Shown here piece after piece: positions 8,399 to 17,900 of a stretch of DNA of 64,000 bases (its first letter is position 1; each line of letters starts with the position of its first letter). The DNA lies in the NCBI RefSeq assembly GCF_009826935.1, contig NZ_WUMN01000001.1:496001-560000 (forward strand), in the 5' to 3' direction. A program made the translations under genes and the position numbers. Under the pieces are notes generated by a model, which worked only from the letters and a program-made list of their open reading frames with translations, was not told where the DNA came from and did no database searches. This DNA comes from Flavobacterium sp. Sd200. GTDB taxonomy: Bacteria > Bacteroidota > Bacteroidia > Flavobacteriales > Flavobacteriaceae.

Positions 8399-9205
8399 AT
8401 GGCAAGATATATTTACATTCTTCTTTTTGCATGTGTGCTTACTTCGTGCAGCGATTTTCAAAAAGCCTTGAAGTCAGATGATATAAAGGTAAAATATGAG
8501 GTGGCTGAGAAGTTGTATGAAAAAGAGAAGTATATGAAGTCTATTCGTCTTTTTGAGCAGATAGCACCGTCATATCGTGGCAAGCCCCAGGCAGAAAAGC
8601 TTTTTTATATGTATGCTCAGGCTTTATATAAAACAAAGCAGTACTATACAGCAGGTTACCAGTTTGAGAGTTTTACAGCAGGTTACCCACGTAGTGAAAA
8701 GGCAGAAGAAGCAATGTTTCTTGGTGCAAAAAGTTATTATGAATTGTCACCACGCTATTCGCTCGATCAGGTAGATACTTATAAAGCGTTAGACAAGTTG
8801 CAGGCATTTATAGATAAATATCCTAACTCGCAATTTATGCCGGAGGCTAACCAGCTTGTTCAGGAACTCAATACAAAGCTTGAAACAAAAGCTTATGAAA
8901 TTGCAAAGCAGTATCACGCTACTGCCGAGTATTTTGGAGATTATAATGCGGCGCTTAAAACGTTGGATAATTTTTTGATAGATTTTCCCGGAACGCCGCT
9001 TAAAGAAGATGCATTGTTTTTAAAGTTCGACTCGTCATACCAGCTTGCCATAAACAGTGTGCCAAGTAAAATGTTTGACCGTCTTGAGGCTGCTAAACTA
9101 AACTATGCTGCACTTATTAAATTTAAGGCAGATACAAAATATAAAGCGCAGGCAGATACAATGCTTGCAAGGATAGATACTGAATTACAAAAATTTTCTA
9201 AATAA
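8399..9205 (+). CDS. bamD: Outer membrane assembly lipoprotein BamD
   Basis: BamD is a TPR lipoprotein that works with BamA to insert beta-barrel proteins into the outer membrane. The 268-residue protein has a lipoprotein signal (lipobox LTSC near residue 17) and repeated TPR-like helices, including YEKEKYMKSIRLFEQIAPSY and the YYTAGYQFESFTAGYPRSEKAEEA stretch typical of BamD. It is first in a tight group with rpoZ and coaBC, a conserved Bacteroidota order. Confidence 0.92.
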   Translation: MARYIYILLFACVLTSCSDFQKALKSDDIKVKYEVAEKLYEKEKYMKSIRLFEQIAPSYRGKPQAEKLFYMYAQALYKTKQYYTAGYQFESFTAGYPRSEKAEEAMFLGAKSYYELSPRYSLDQVDTYKALDKLQAFIDKYPNSQFMPEANQLVQELNTKLETKAYEIAKQYHATAEYFGDYNAALKTLDNFLIDFPGTPLKEDALFLKFDSSYQLAINSVPSKMFDRLEAAKLNYAALIKFKADTKYKAQADTMLARIDTELQKFSK

Positions 9206-9212
9206 ACATCCA

Positions 9213-9533
9213 ATGGATTTAAAGAAAGCTACAGCTCCGGTAAACACTATTACCTATGATAAGGTTGCAATAGAAGAGGCTACAGGTAATATATATGAGG
9301 CTATTACCATTATGGCTAAAAGAGCTAATCAGATAAATACTGAAATTAAAAAGGAACTTATCGAGAAGCTTGAAGAGTTTGCAACTTATAACGACTCTCT
9401 TGAAGAAATTTTTGAGAACAAGGAGCAGATCGAAGTTTCTAAGTTTTATGAAAAATTACCTAAACCTCACGCACTTGCAGTAGAGGAGTGGTTGGGTAAT
9501 AAAGTTTCTTTTAGAGATCCTAACAAACAATAA
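9213..9533 (+). CDS. rpoZ: DNA-directed RNA polymerase omega subunit, Bacteroidota form
   Basis: Omega helps fold and stabilise the beta' subunit of RNA polymerase. This 106-residue protein is divergent from the E. coli omega but has the Bacteroidota pattern, with GNIYEAITIMAKRANQIN near the N-terminus and an acidic helical C-terminus. Its place between bamD (7 bp upstream) and coaBC (8 bp downstream) agrees with the usual location of rpoZ next to coaBC. Confidence 0.88.
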   Translation: MDLKKATAPVNTITYDKVAIEEATGNIYEAITIMAKRANQINTEIKKELIEKLEEFATYNDSLEEIFENKEQIEVSKFYEKLPKPHALAVEEWLGNKVSFRDPNKQ

Positions 9534-9541
9534 GTAAGCAC

Positions 9542-10753
9542 ATGTCTGTTTTAAGCGGAAAAAAAATTCTTCTCGGTATTTCCGGGGGCATAGCCGCATA
9601 CAAAACAGCGTCGCTAGTAAGATTATTTATAAAAGCAGGTGCGCATGTAAAAGTTGTCATGACACCTGCTTCTAAAGATTTTATTACACCCCTTACACTA
9701 TCTACGCTATCTAAAAATCCGGTGCATTCATCTTTTTATCATGAAGAAGATGAGAATGCTGTTTGGAATAACCACGTAGAACTTGGCCTTTGGGCCGACC
9801 TATTTATTATTGCCCCGGCTACGGCCAACACCCTTTCTAAAATGGTATCGGGCAATAGCGATAATCTTCTCATTGCTACATATCTATCCGCTAAATGTCC
9901 GGTTTACATCGCCCCGGCAATGGATCTTGATATGTATATTCATCCTTCTACAAAAAACAGTTTTACCGAGTTGCAATCTTTTGGCAACATTATTATACCT
10001 GCCGAAATTGGCGAACTTGCCAGTGGTTTATCTGGTGAAGGCCGCATGGCTGAGCCTGAAAATATTGTATCTTTTATAGAAAATGATATTGAGGACAAGC
10101 TGCCGCTTCGCGGTAAAAAAATACTGGTTACAGCCGGGCCAACTTATGAGCCTTTAGATCCTGTGCGCTTTATAGGTAATCATTCATCGGGCAAAATGGG
10201 CTATGATATTGCTGTTGCTGCGGCTAATGAAGGGGCAGAGGTTGTGTTAATCAGCGGGCCTACTCATTTAAAATTGAACCATGACCGCATTGACCTGGTT
10301 CATGTAGTGTCTTCTCAGGATATGTATAATGCCTGCCACAAATACTTTAATAATGTTGATGTAGCTGTTGCGGCTGCGGCAGTTGCCGATTACAGGCCAA
10401 AAGAAGTTGCTCTGCAGAAAATAAAAAAGAACGAAAGCACGTTAGTATTAGAACTTGAAAAGACAAAAGATATTCTTGCGTCCTTAGGAGAGGTAAAAAG
10501 GGATCAGTTTTTGATCGGGTTTGCGTTAGAGACAGAGAATGAAATTGAAAACGCCAAGCTTAAAATAAAGAAAAAAAACTTAGATTTGATAGTTTTAAAT
10601 TCGCTTAATGATGAAGGGGCGGGCTTTGGGAAACCAACCAATAAGGTTACCTTTATAGACAAAAGCTTCAATGAGGAGCCAATGGATCTTAAAACTAAAG
10701 AAGAGGTGGCGGTTGATATTATAAACAAGATAAAAAAGCATTATAATGTATAA
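9542..10753 (+). CDS. coaBC: Bifunctional phosphopantothenoylcysteine decarboxylase / phosphopantothenate-cysteine ligase
   Basis: CoaBC carries out two successive steps of coenzyme A synthesis. The N-terminal flavoprotein domain (about residues 1-180) has GISGGIAAYK, the active-site His in NNHVELG and the PAMDLDMY segment. The C-terminal ligase domain begins near residue 190 with VTAGPTYEPLDPVRFIGN and HSSGKMG. The length of 403 residues is normal. Its 3' end overlaps the next gene by 8 bp, which suggests translational coupling. Confidence 0.96.
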   Translation: MSVLSGKKILLGISGGIAAYKTASLVRLFIKAGAHVKVVMTPASKDFITPLTLSTLSKNPVHSSFYHEEDENAVWNNHVELGLWADLFIIAPATANTLSKMVSGNSDNLLIATYLSAKCPVYIAPAMDLDMYIHPSTKNSFTELQSFGNIIIPAEIGELASGLSGEGRMAEPENIVSFIENDIEDKLPLRGKKILVTAGPTYEPLDPVRFIGNHSSGKMGYDIAVAAANEGAEVVLISGPTHLKLNHDRIDLVHVVSSQDMYNACHKYFNNVDVAVAAAAVADYRPKEVALQKIKKNESTLVLELEKTKDILASLGEVKRDQFLIGFALETENEIENAKLKIKKKNLDLIVLNSLNDEGAGFGKPTNKVTFIDKSFNEEPMDLKTKEEVAVDIINKIKKHYNV

Positions 10754-11627
10754 ATATATAGTGGCATTGCTGGTATTATGCAGTTTTTCTGTACAGGCGC
10801 AGGAACTTAACTGCACTGTGCAGGTTAATTTTGACCGTATTACCGATGTTAATCCGCAGATATTTAAAACCCTGCAAAAATCATTGACGGATTTTGTAAA
10901 CAATACAAAATTCACTAACCGAAACATGATGAGGAATGAGCGTATAGATTGCTCTATGATATTTAATGTTTCGGCATTTGCAGATAATAATTTTACAACT
11001 ACGCTACAGGTGTCTTCGTCAAGGCCGGTATTTAATTCGGGATACACTACTCCGGTGCTTAACTTTAACGATAAAGATGCAAACTTTAGGTATATAGAAG
11101 GCGAAAACCTTATTTATAACCCTACCACTTTTGATTCTAATCTTGTTTCTATAGTGGCGTTTTATGCTAATATGATTATTGGCCTTGATGCCGATACTTT
11201 TATGAAAGAGGGCGGTACACAATATTATCAGGCCGCGCAGGGCATAGCATCTGTTGCGCAAAGCGGCGGAAAAGGCTGGAGCCCGCAGGATGGCAACCAA
11301 AGCAGGTATTTTTTGGTGAATGATATTTTGTCTAATACGTTTACTCCTTTCAGGAGTGCCTTGTATGAATATCACATTACTGCCTTGGATAAAATGTCTG
11401 ACGATCAAAAAATGGCAAAAGAAAAAGCTATTGCTGCTATAAAAACCCTTGCGGAGCTTTACAAAGTTCGTCCTAATGCTTTTTTGACCCGTATATTTTT
11501 TGATGCAAAGTCGGATGAAATAGCTGCAATGTTCTCTGGAGGACCTACAGTTCAGGTTTCAGAACTTGTTGCTACGTTAAACAGAATATCTCCGCTTAAC
11601 GGTGCTAAGTGGAATAACATCAGGTAA
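10746..11627 (+). CDS. DUF4835 family exported protein
   Basis: This 293-residue protein has a clear signal peptide ending in VQAQ, followed by the DUF4835 sequence (ELNCTVQVNFDRITDVNPQIF). The family is restricted to Bacteroidota and is commonly encoded right after coaBC and before recN, as here. Its function is unknown. It has no lipobox, transmembrane helix after the signal or sorting domain, so it is probably periplasmic. Confidence 0.85.
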   Translation: MYKYIVALLVLCSFSVQAQELNCTVQVNFDRITDVNPQIFKTLQKSLTDFVNNTKFTNRNMMRNERIDCSMIFNVSAFADNNFTTTLQVSSSRPVFNSGYTTPVLNFNDKDANFRYIEGENLIYNPTTFDSNLVSIVAFYANMIIGLDADTFMKEGGTQYYQAAQGIASVAQSGGKGWSPQDGNQSRYFLVNDILSNTFTPFRSALYEYHITALDKMSDDQKMAKEKAIAAIKTLAELYKVRPNAFLTRIFFDAKSDEIAAMFSGGPTVQVSELVATLNRISPLNGAKWNNIR

Positions 11628-11672
11628 TAGCCCCAAAGTTTTAAAGATGTTTACAAATTAGTAAGGATGCAC

Positions 11673-11705
11673 TTGTGGCAAAATTTCCTTAAAACACTAT
11701 ATTTG
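11673..11705 (+). promoter_or_regulatory. recN promoter
   Basis: TTG (11673-11675), a 22-bp spacer and TATATTTG (11698-11705) match the phylum consensus; the start codon is 25 bp downstream. No LexA-like site was recognised. Confidence 0.5.
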
Positions 11706-11730
11706 TATTGCTATTGCACTTTAAAATATT

Positions 11731-13383
11731 ATGCTGCAAACACTTCATATAAAAAACTTTGCTCTTATTGAGCAGCTCCATATCGATTTTTCGGGTAATT
11801 TTTCGATAATAACGGGCGAGACCGGAGCCGGTAAGTCTATACTTTTAGGTGCGCTTGGACTTGTATTGGGCAATCGTGCCGACCTGACATCGCTTAAAGA
11901 CAAAGAGCAAAAATGCGTCATCGAGGCACATTTTAGAATTGCCGATTATGATCTAGTCGATTTTTTTAAAGAGAATGACATGGATTATGATGATGTTACC
12001 ATAATTCGCAGAGAGATATTACCATCGGGTAAATCGAGGGCATTTGTAAACGACACCCCAACCAATTTACAGGAATTACAACAATTGGGCGAATATCTTT
12101 TAGATATACACTCGCAGCAACAAACCCGTGAGCTTAGTGATGAAGCTTATCAAATGCAGATATTAGATGCTGTTGCCGGAAATGCGCAATTACTTTTATC
12201 GTATAAAAAACAAAACTCGGAATATAAGCAGGCACTCTCGCAGCTAAAAAAACTACAGGATGAAAAAGCAGCACTTTCTAAAGAGCAGGATTATAATGCT
12301 TTTTTACTGCAGGAGCTTGTTTCTGCTAATCTAAAGACAGGAGAGCAGGAAGAGTTGGAGCAGTCTCTTGAAACACTGAGTAATGTAGAGTTTATAAAAG
12401 AATCTGTTGCCAAAGCGCTGGCGGTAGCAAACGACGAACAGCTTGGAGCATTGCAAAACCTTAAGGAAATTAAAAACGCACTTCAAAAGGTGAGTAGTCT
12501 TCCGGGAAATTATGGTGGATATTATGAACGCATTTCGAGCCTTATTATTGAACTTGATGATGTTGCCGAAAGCCTCTCAGTTGATTACGAGAAATTGGCC
12601 GATGATCCTGCTGAACTGGAAAGGGTAAACCAAAAACTACAGCTTATTTATAATCTTCAAAAAAAACACCAGGTTGCTACAGTTCAGGAGTTGGTGGATA
12701 TACAAATAGAGCTTGAAGGCAAAGTGAGTAAAGTTGAAGGTATTGATGATGCTATTAAACAAGCCGAAGATTTTGTGGCTAAAGCAAAAGAATCTACTGA
12801 TGGTTTTGCAGCTCAATTACATAAAAAAAGGCAGGATGCAATAACGTTGCTTACTGATAAAATAACAGCAATATTAAGCCAGCTTGGTATGCCAAATGCA
12901 AGATTTAAGTTTGAAGTTTCTTCATCTGAAAACTATTACACTAATGGTAAAGACCAAATGAGCCTTTTATTCTCGGCAAATAAAGGCACTGACTTTGGGC
13001 TGATGAAAAAAGTAGCGTCGGGTGGTGAGATGTCGCGCATTATGCTTGCTGTAAAAGCAGTGCTGGCAAATTACAGTAAACTGCCTACCATTATATTTGA
13101 TGAGATCGATACCGGTGTTTCGGGAGAGATAGCTATAAAAATGGGCGATGTAATGAAAGCCATGAGCCACGAAATGCAGGTTTTTGCTATTACGCACCTG
13201 CCGCAAATTGCTGCTAAGGGAGACAATCACTTCAAGGTATTTAAAACAACCAGTAATACCACTACGGTCTCTGAACTTAAATTGCTCGACAAGGAGGAGC
13301 GCGTAAGGGAAATTGCCGAAATGCTTTCGGGTAAAGACGTGAGCGATTCTGCCCTTAATCATGCCCGTGCATTGCTTAACTAA
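11731..13383 (+). CDS. recN: DNA repair protein RecN
   Basis: RecN is an SMC-like ATPase that acts early in double-strand break repair. The 550-residue protein has an N-terminal head with Walker A (GETGAGKS, residues 29-36), a central coiled coil (about residues 150-375) and a C-terminal head with the signature VASGGEMSRIMLA and Walker B IIFDEIDTG. The length equals the E. coli protein. It stands alone between DUF4835 and fabV, with its own promoter. Confidence 0.96.
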   Translation: MLQTLHIKNFALIEQLHIDFSGNFSIITGETGAGKSILLGALGLVLGNRADLTSLKDKEQKCVIEAHFRIADYDLVDFFKENDMDYDDVTIIRREILPSGKSRAFVNDTPTNLQELQQLGEYLLDIHSQQQTRELSDEAYQMQILDAVAGNAQLLLSYKKQNSEYKQALSQLKKLQDEKAALSKEQDYNAFLLQELVSANLKTGEQEELEQSLETLSNVEFIKESVAKALAVANDEQLGALQNLKEIKNALQKVSSLPGNYGGYYERISSLIIELDDVAESLSVDYEKLADDPAELERVNQKLQLIYNLQKKHQVATVQELVDIQIELEGKVSKVEGIDDAIKQAEDFVAKAKESTDGFAAQLHKKRQDAITLLTDKITAILSQLGMPNARFKFEVSSSENYYTNGKDQMSLLFSANKGTDFGLMKKVASGGEMSRIMLAVKAVLANYSKLPTIIFDEIDTGVSGEIAIKMGDVMKAMSHEMQVFAITHLPQIAAKGDNHFKVFKTTSNTTTVSELKLLDKEERVREIAEMLSGKDVSDSALNHARALLN

Positions 13384-13401
13384 AAAATCGGGCTATATTT
13401 G
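13372..13401 (+). promoter_or_regulatory. fabV promoter
   Basis: TTG (13372-13374), a 19-bp spacer and TATATTTG (13394-13401) overlap the end of recN; the fabV start is 45 bp downstream. Confidence 0.5.
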
Positions 13402-13446
13402 TTGCGCAAAAAAACATAACTTACTTAAAGAAATATACCTTTACTT

Positions 13447-14637
13447 ATGATCATAGAACCAAGAATGAGAGGATTTATCTGCCTTACTGCCCATCCGGAC
13501 GGTGCTGCGCAGAGCGTAAAAAAGCAAATTGAATACGTAAAATCTAAAGGTGCTATTGATGGCGCTAAAAAAGTGCTTGTAATAGGCGCTTCTACAGGCT
13601 TTGGCCTTGCTTCAAGAATTACCAGCGCATTTGGCAGTAATGCTGCTACCATAGGTGTATTTTTTGAAAAACCTGCTGCCGAGGGCAAAACGGCTTCTCC
13701 GGGGTGGTATAATTCGGCTGCATTTGAGCAGGAAGCTCATAAAGCAGGCCTTTATGCCAAGAGTATAAATGGTGATGCTTTTTCTAAAGAAATAAAACAA
13801 CAAACCATAGACCTTATAAAAGCAGACCTTGGTCAGGTAGACCTTATAATTTACAGTCTTGCTTCTCCGGTGCGCCAGCATCCTGAAACGGGAGTGCTGC
13901 ACAGATCGGTACTTAAGCCTATTGGAGATGTATTTAGTAATAAAACGGTAGATTTTCATACAGGAAAAGTATCTGAGGTTACTATACAGCCTGCGCAGGA
14001 AGGTGACATAGAAAATACAGTGGCTGTAATGGGGGGTGAAGACTGGGCTATGTGGATCGATGCGCTTAAAGCAGAGAATTTACTGGCTCCAGGTGCACTT
14101 ACTGTGGCCTATTCTTATATAGGGCCTGCCTTAACTGAAGCCGTATACCGCAAAGGTACTATTGGTCGTGCCAAAGACCATCTTGAGGCCACTGCATTTG
14201 AAATTTCCGATAAGCTTGCCGATATTGGTGGAAAAGCTTATGTTTCTGTAAATAAAGCTTTGGTAACCCAAGCGAGCAGTGCAATACCTGTAATACCTCT
14301 TTATATATCATTATTGTATAAAATAATGAAGGAAGAAGGAGTGCATGAAGGTACTATCGAGCAAATACAGCGACTGTATGCTGAAAGACTTTACAAAGGA
14401 GGCGAAATTCTGTTGGATGATAAAGGAAGGATTCGTATTGATGATTGGGAAATGCGCGACGATATACAGGCAAAAGTTGCGGCTCTTTGGACAGAAGCTA
14501 CTACTGAAAATCTGCCTGAGTTAGGTGACCTTGAAGGCTACAGAAAAGACTTTTACAATCTGTTCGGTTTCGATTTAGAAGGTGTAGATTATAAAGCCGA
14601 AGCTAACGAATTGGTAAACGTTGAAAGTATTAAGTAA
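13447..14637 (+). CDS. fabV: Trans-2-enoyl-ACP reductase FabV
   Basis: FabV reduces enoyl-ACP with NADH in the last step of each fatty acid elongation cycle. The 396-residue protein has the family opening (IIEPRMRGFICLTAHP), a nucleotide-binding segment VLVIGASTGFGLASR and the FabV-type catalytic Tyr-X8-Lys at Tyr234/Lys243 (YRKGTIGRAK), where FabI has Tyr-X6-Lys. FabV enzymes are generally insensitive to triclosan. The gene is monocistronic and ends at a strong terminator. Confidence 0.96.
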   Translation: MIIEPRMRGFICLTAHPDGAAQSVKKQIEYVKSKGAIDGAKKVLVIGASTGFGLASRITSAFGSNAATIGVFFEKPAAEGKTASPGWYNSAAFEQEAHKAGLYAKSINGDAFSKEIKQQTIDLIKADLGQVDLIIYSLASPVRQHPETGVLHRSVLKPIGDVFSNKTVDFHTGKVSEVTIQPAQEGDIENTVAVMGGEDWAMWIDALKAENLLAPGALTVAYSYIGPALTEAVYRKGTIGRAKDHLEATAFEISDKLADIGGKAYVSVNKALVTQASSAIPVIPLYISLLYKIMKEEGVHEGTIEQIQRLYAERLYKGGEILLDDKGRIRIDDWEMRDDIQAKVAALWTEATTENLPELGDLEGYRKDFYNLFGFDLEGVDYKAEANELVNVESIK

Positions 14638-14684
14638 TTACTACGTGTGTTAAAAATATATTTATTACACAAAAAATAACATTT

Positions 14685-14708
14685 AGCCCCTTTTAAGGGG
14701 CTTTTTTT
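14685..14708 (+). terminator. Intrinsic terminator after fabV
   Basis: A GC-rich stem (AGCCCCTT with AAGGGGCT, 14685-14702) is followed by seven T. The remaining ~200 bp up to 14915 are very AT-rich; I see only a weak TATAAT (14868-14873) and no TAnnTTTG element. Confidence 0.85.
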
Positions 14709-14915
14709 ATAAATAACCCCTACTTATTTAAAAAATATAACAATAATTATTTATCAATTAACATAAAAAAAAGAGTTGTTGTAAATTTTTTTAATCTTAT
14801 ATGAAGTATGTGAATTAAATTTAACGAAAAGCTTCTAAATATGGTAATATGTTAATGTTGTGTTGGTTATAATGCATTTTTTTATAGTTTTAATAACTTA
14901 ATTAATTATCATTTT

Positions 14916-17900
14916 ATGAAAAAATTTACTAAAAACATGTTGCATGGCAGCATTGGGCACCCTAAAAAATGGTTGCTTGGTGTGGTTATGCTCATAGCTT
15001 TAACTATGAGTAATATCGCGCATGCACAAACTGCTACATTAGGCTCTGGTACAGCCACTTCTGTAGCGAACTCAGGAAGCGGGTTAGGTCCCGTAAACAG
15101 TTATTATGCTTATATGCATTATCAGGTTGTTTACACTGCCGCAGAAATTACTGCTGCTGGTGGTGCTTCTGGTTTAGTTAGCCAGTTTGGCTGGAACGTA
15201 TCAACGCCATCTGCAGTAGTGCTTCCTAACTACAGCATAAAAATGGCGCAAACTACCGCTACAAATTCTGCGGCTCATAACACGGCTACTTTGACCGAAG
15301 TTTACAGAGGAGATTATACTTCTACAGCAGGGTATAATATGTTTACATTATCTACACCGTTTGTTTGGGATGGTACAAGTAATATACTGGTAGATGTTTG
15401 TTATGGTGAAACTGATTATGTAAGTCCTTACGGTCAGGTTTACGTATATGGAACCGCGGCTAACAGCAGCAGGTTTTCAAGAAGCGATTATTCTAACCAA
15501 TGTACTGCTACTACAGATCAGATCAATGCATTTAAACCGCAGGCACGTTTTGTAATAACAGAAGCTCCATCATGTATAGCTCCTACAGGTTTAAATATTT
15601 CGGCAATAACTGCGTCATCTGCTACTATCAACTGGAACGCATCGGCTATTGTACCGTCTGACGGATATGATTATTACATTTCTACATCTGCAACTGCACC
15701 AACTGCATCTACAGATGAAACGGGTTCTGTTGCAGGAACTTCGACTCCGGTAAACGGACTTTCTCCGCTTACCGTGCAATATGTTTGGGTAAGAGGTAAT
15801 TGTGGAAACTCTGTTAGTGATTGGACAGGGCCCGTAAGCTTTAATACCATGCCAAACCCGGCAACATTGCCTTATACAGAAGACTTTGAGGGCGCTGCGT
15901 CTCAATTTACCTTTGCTAATGGCAGCCAAACCAACAAATGGGTTAATGGCAGCGTTGTCAGCAATGGCACGGGAACCAAATCACTATATATATCAAATGA
16001 TAATGGTGTAACTAATAACTATTCGCACACAACATCGGTTGTACATGCTTACAGAGATATTACTTTACCAAGCGATATTGTGCAGGCAAATGTTTCTTTC
16101 GATTTTAAAGGTGCCGGAGAATCTACTTATGATTTTGTAAGGGTTTGGGCTGTGCCTGCAACCCATCTACCAACAGCAGGAACAGCTATTACTACAACTA
16201 ACTCTAATGGTGGTGTAATGATAGCAGAATATGTTAACCTTCGTGAAGCGTTTACAAGACTGTCTTATATTGTTCCTGCATCTGTTTATGCCGGGCAAAC
16301 AATAAGACTGGTTTTTGAATGGCAAAATGATGGTGGTGGTGGTACACCTCCGGGAGCTGCTATAGATAATCTTAGTATAACTACTGTTACATGTTTTGCA
16401 CCAAGTGCTGTAACAACTGTTACAGTTCCGGGTACAGTAACTGTTAACTGGACTGCTCCTGCAACGGTGCCGTCTTTAGGTTATGATTACTATTACAGTA
16501 CTACAAATACAGCACCAACAAGTGCAACAACTGTTACAGGTAATGTGCCAACAGGTACGACACTTTCTTTAACTACTCTTCCAACTGACACAGTTTATTA
16601 TATTTGGGTTAGAGGTAATTGTGGAGATAACAGCACAAGTGTATGGGTAAGCGGAGGCAGTTTCAGGACAGAGTGCCTTGCCTCGCAGCCGTCTGAAAAC
16701 TATGAAACTTTCACATCTTATGATGGGTCGGCAAACAGTCCTCTATGCTGGAAAGAAGCTACAGGCGTTCTTGCTGCAACTCCAGCTGCAATTACACTGG
16801 GCAGCAGCAGTTGGACTAATGAAAACTATGGAAATGCAACCGGAGCTAATGGCCTTGCTGCACGCGTAGAACTATATGGTACAAGAAATGCATGGTTAAT
16901 TTCGCCGGCTATAGATCTTGGTAACGGTACTACTGACTATCAGTTAGAATACAATACTATTGTTACACAATGGAGCGGTACTAACCCTATTGTTATGGGC
17001 GAGAAGTATGTTAAAGTGGTAGTATCTACTGATGGTGGTGCGACATGGAGCGACGCTAACGTGTTGAGAACTTATGATAGCAACAATATTCCTACGAGCA
17101 GCAGGTCAGAAGCTATTCAGCTTACAGGCTACTCTGGTATTATCAAAATAGGCTTTTATGCTTACAGTACAACAACAGATCAGGATCTAAGATTTTATAT
17201 CGACAACTTCAGGGTTAGAGAAACTCCTGCATGTTTGAATCCTATTGCTCCTTCTATAGGTACTATTGGCGAAGGTACTGTTCAAATAAACTGGACTGCT
17301 CCGGAAGTAGCTCCTTCAGCTGGTTATCAGTATTATGTTAGTACTGCAAATACAGCTCCTATACAAGCTACAGGTGGCGTAGGTGCAGGTGTGCTTACTG
17401 CCAATGCAGGCAATCTTGCTCCAAGTACATTGTATTATGTTTGGGTGCGTTCTAATTGTGGAGACAGCCAAAGCGAATGGGTAGGGCCGGTTAGCTTTAC
17501 TACACTTTGTGACGGTGGTGATATTTTGACCACTACAGATGGTGCAGTATGTGGCCAGGGTAGTGCAACACTACAGGCAACGGCAAACGAAAATGCAGTG
17601 ATAAGCTGGTATGCTGCCCAAACAGGTGGTACAGCCCTTGGTACTGGTGCTACTTTCAATACTCCTGAAATTACTGAAACAACAGATTTTTATGTTAGTG
17701 CGGGTAATGTTGTGTCTGGTTTAGATACTGCAGTGGGTGCTGGAGCATCAACGTCTGACACATATTCAAATCCGTTCTATTCACTATGGAGCAATAACCA
17801 TACACAACACCTTATCACGGCTCAGGAACTTACTGCTGCCGGATTGTATGCAGGTAATATAAACTCTATTGCTCTTGATGTTACAAGTGCAGGTACGTTA

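Noticed and set aside
10595..11047. 150-codon minus-strand frame across the coaBC/DUF4835 junction
   Set aside because: Both + strand genes are well supported and overlap by 8 bp; the antisense frame has no recognisable sequence.
13425..13959. Minus-strand frames inside fabV
   Set aside because: FabV is complete with its catalytic residues in frame; the antisense readings are shadows.
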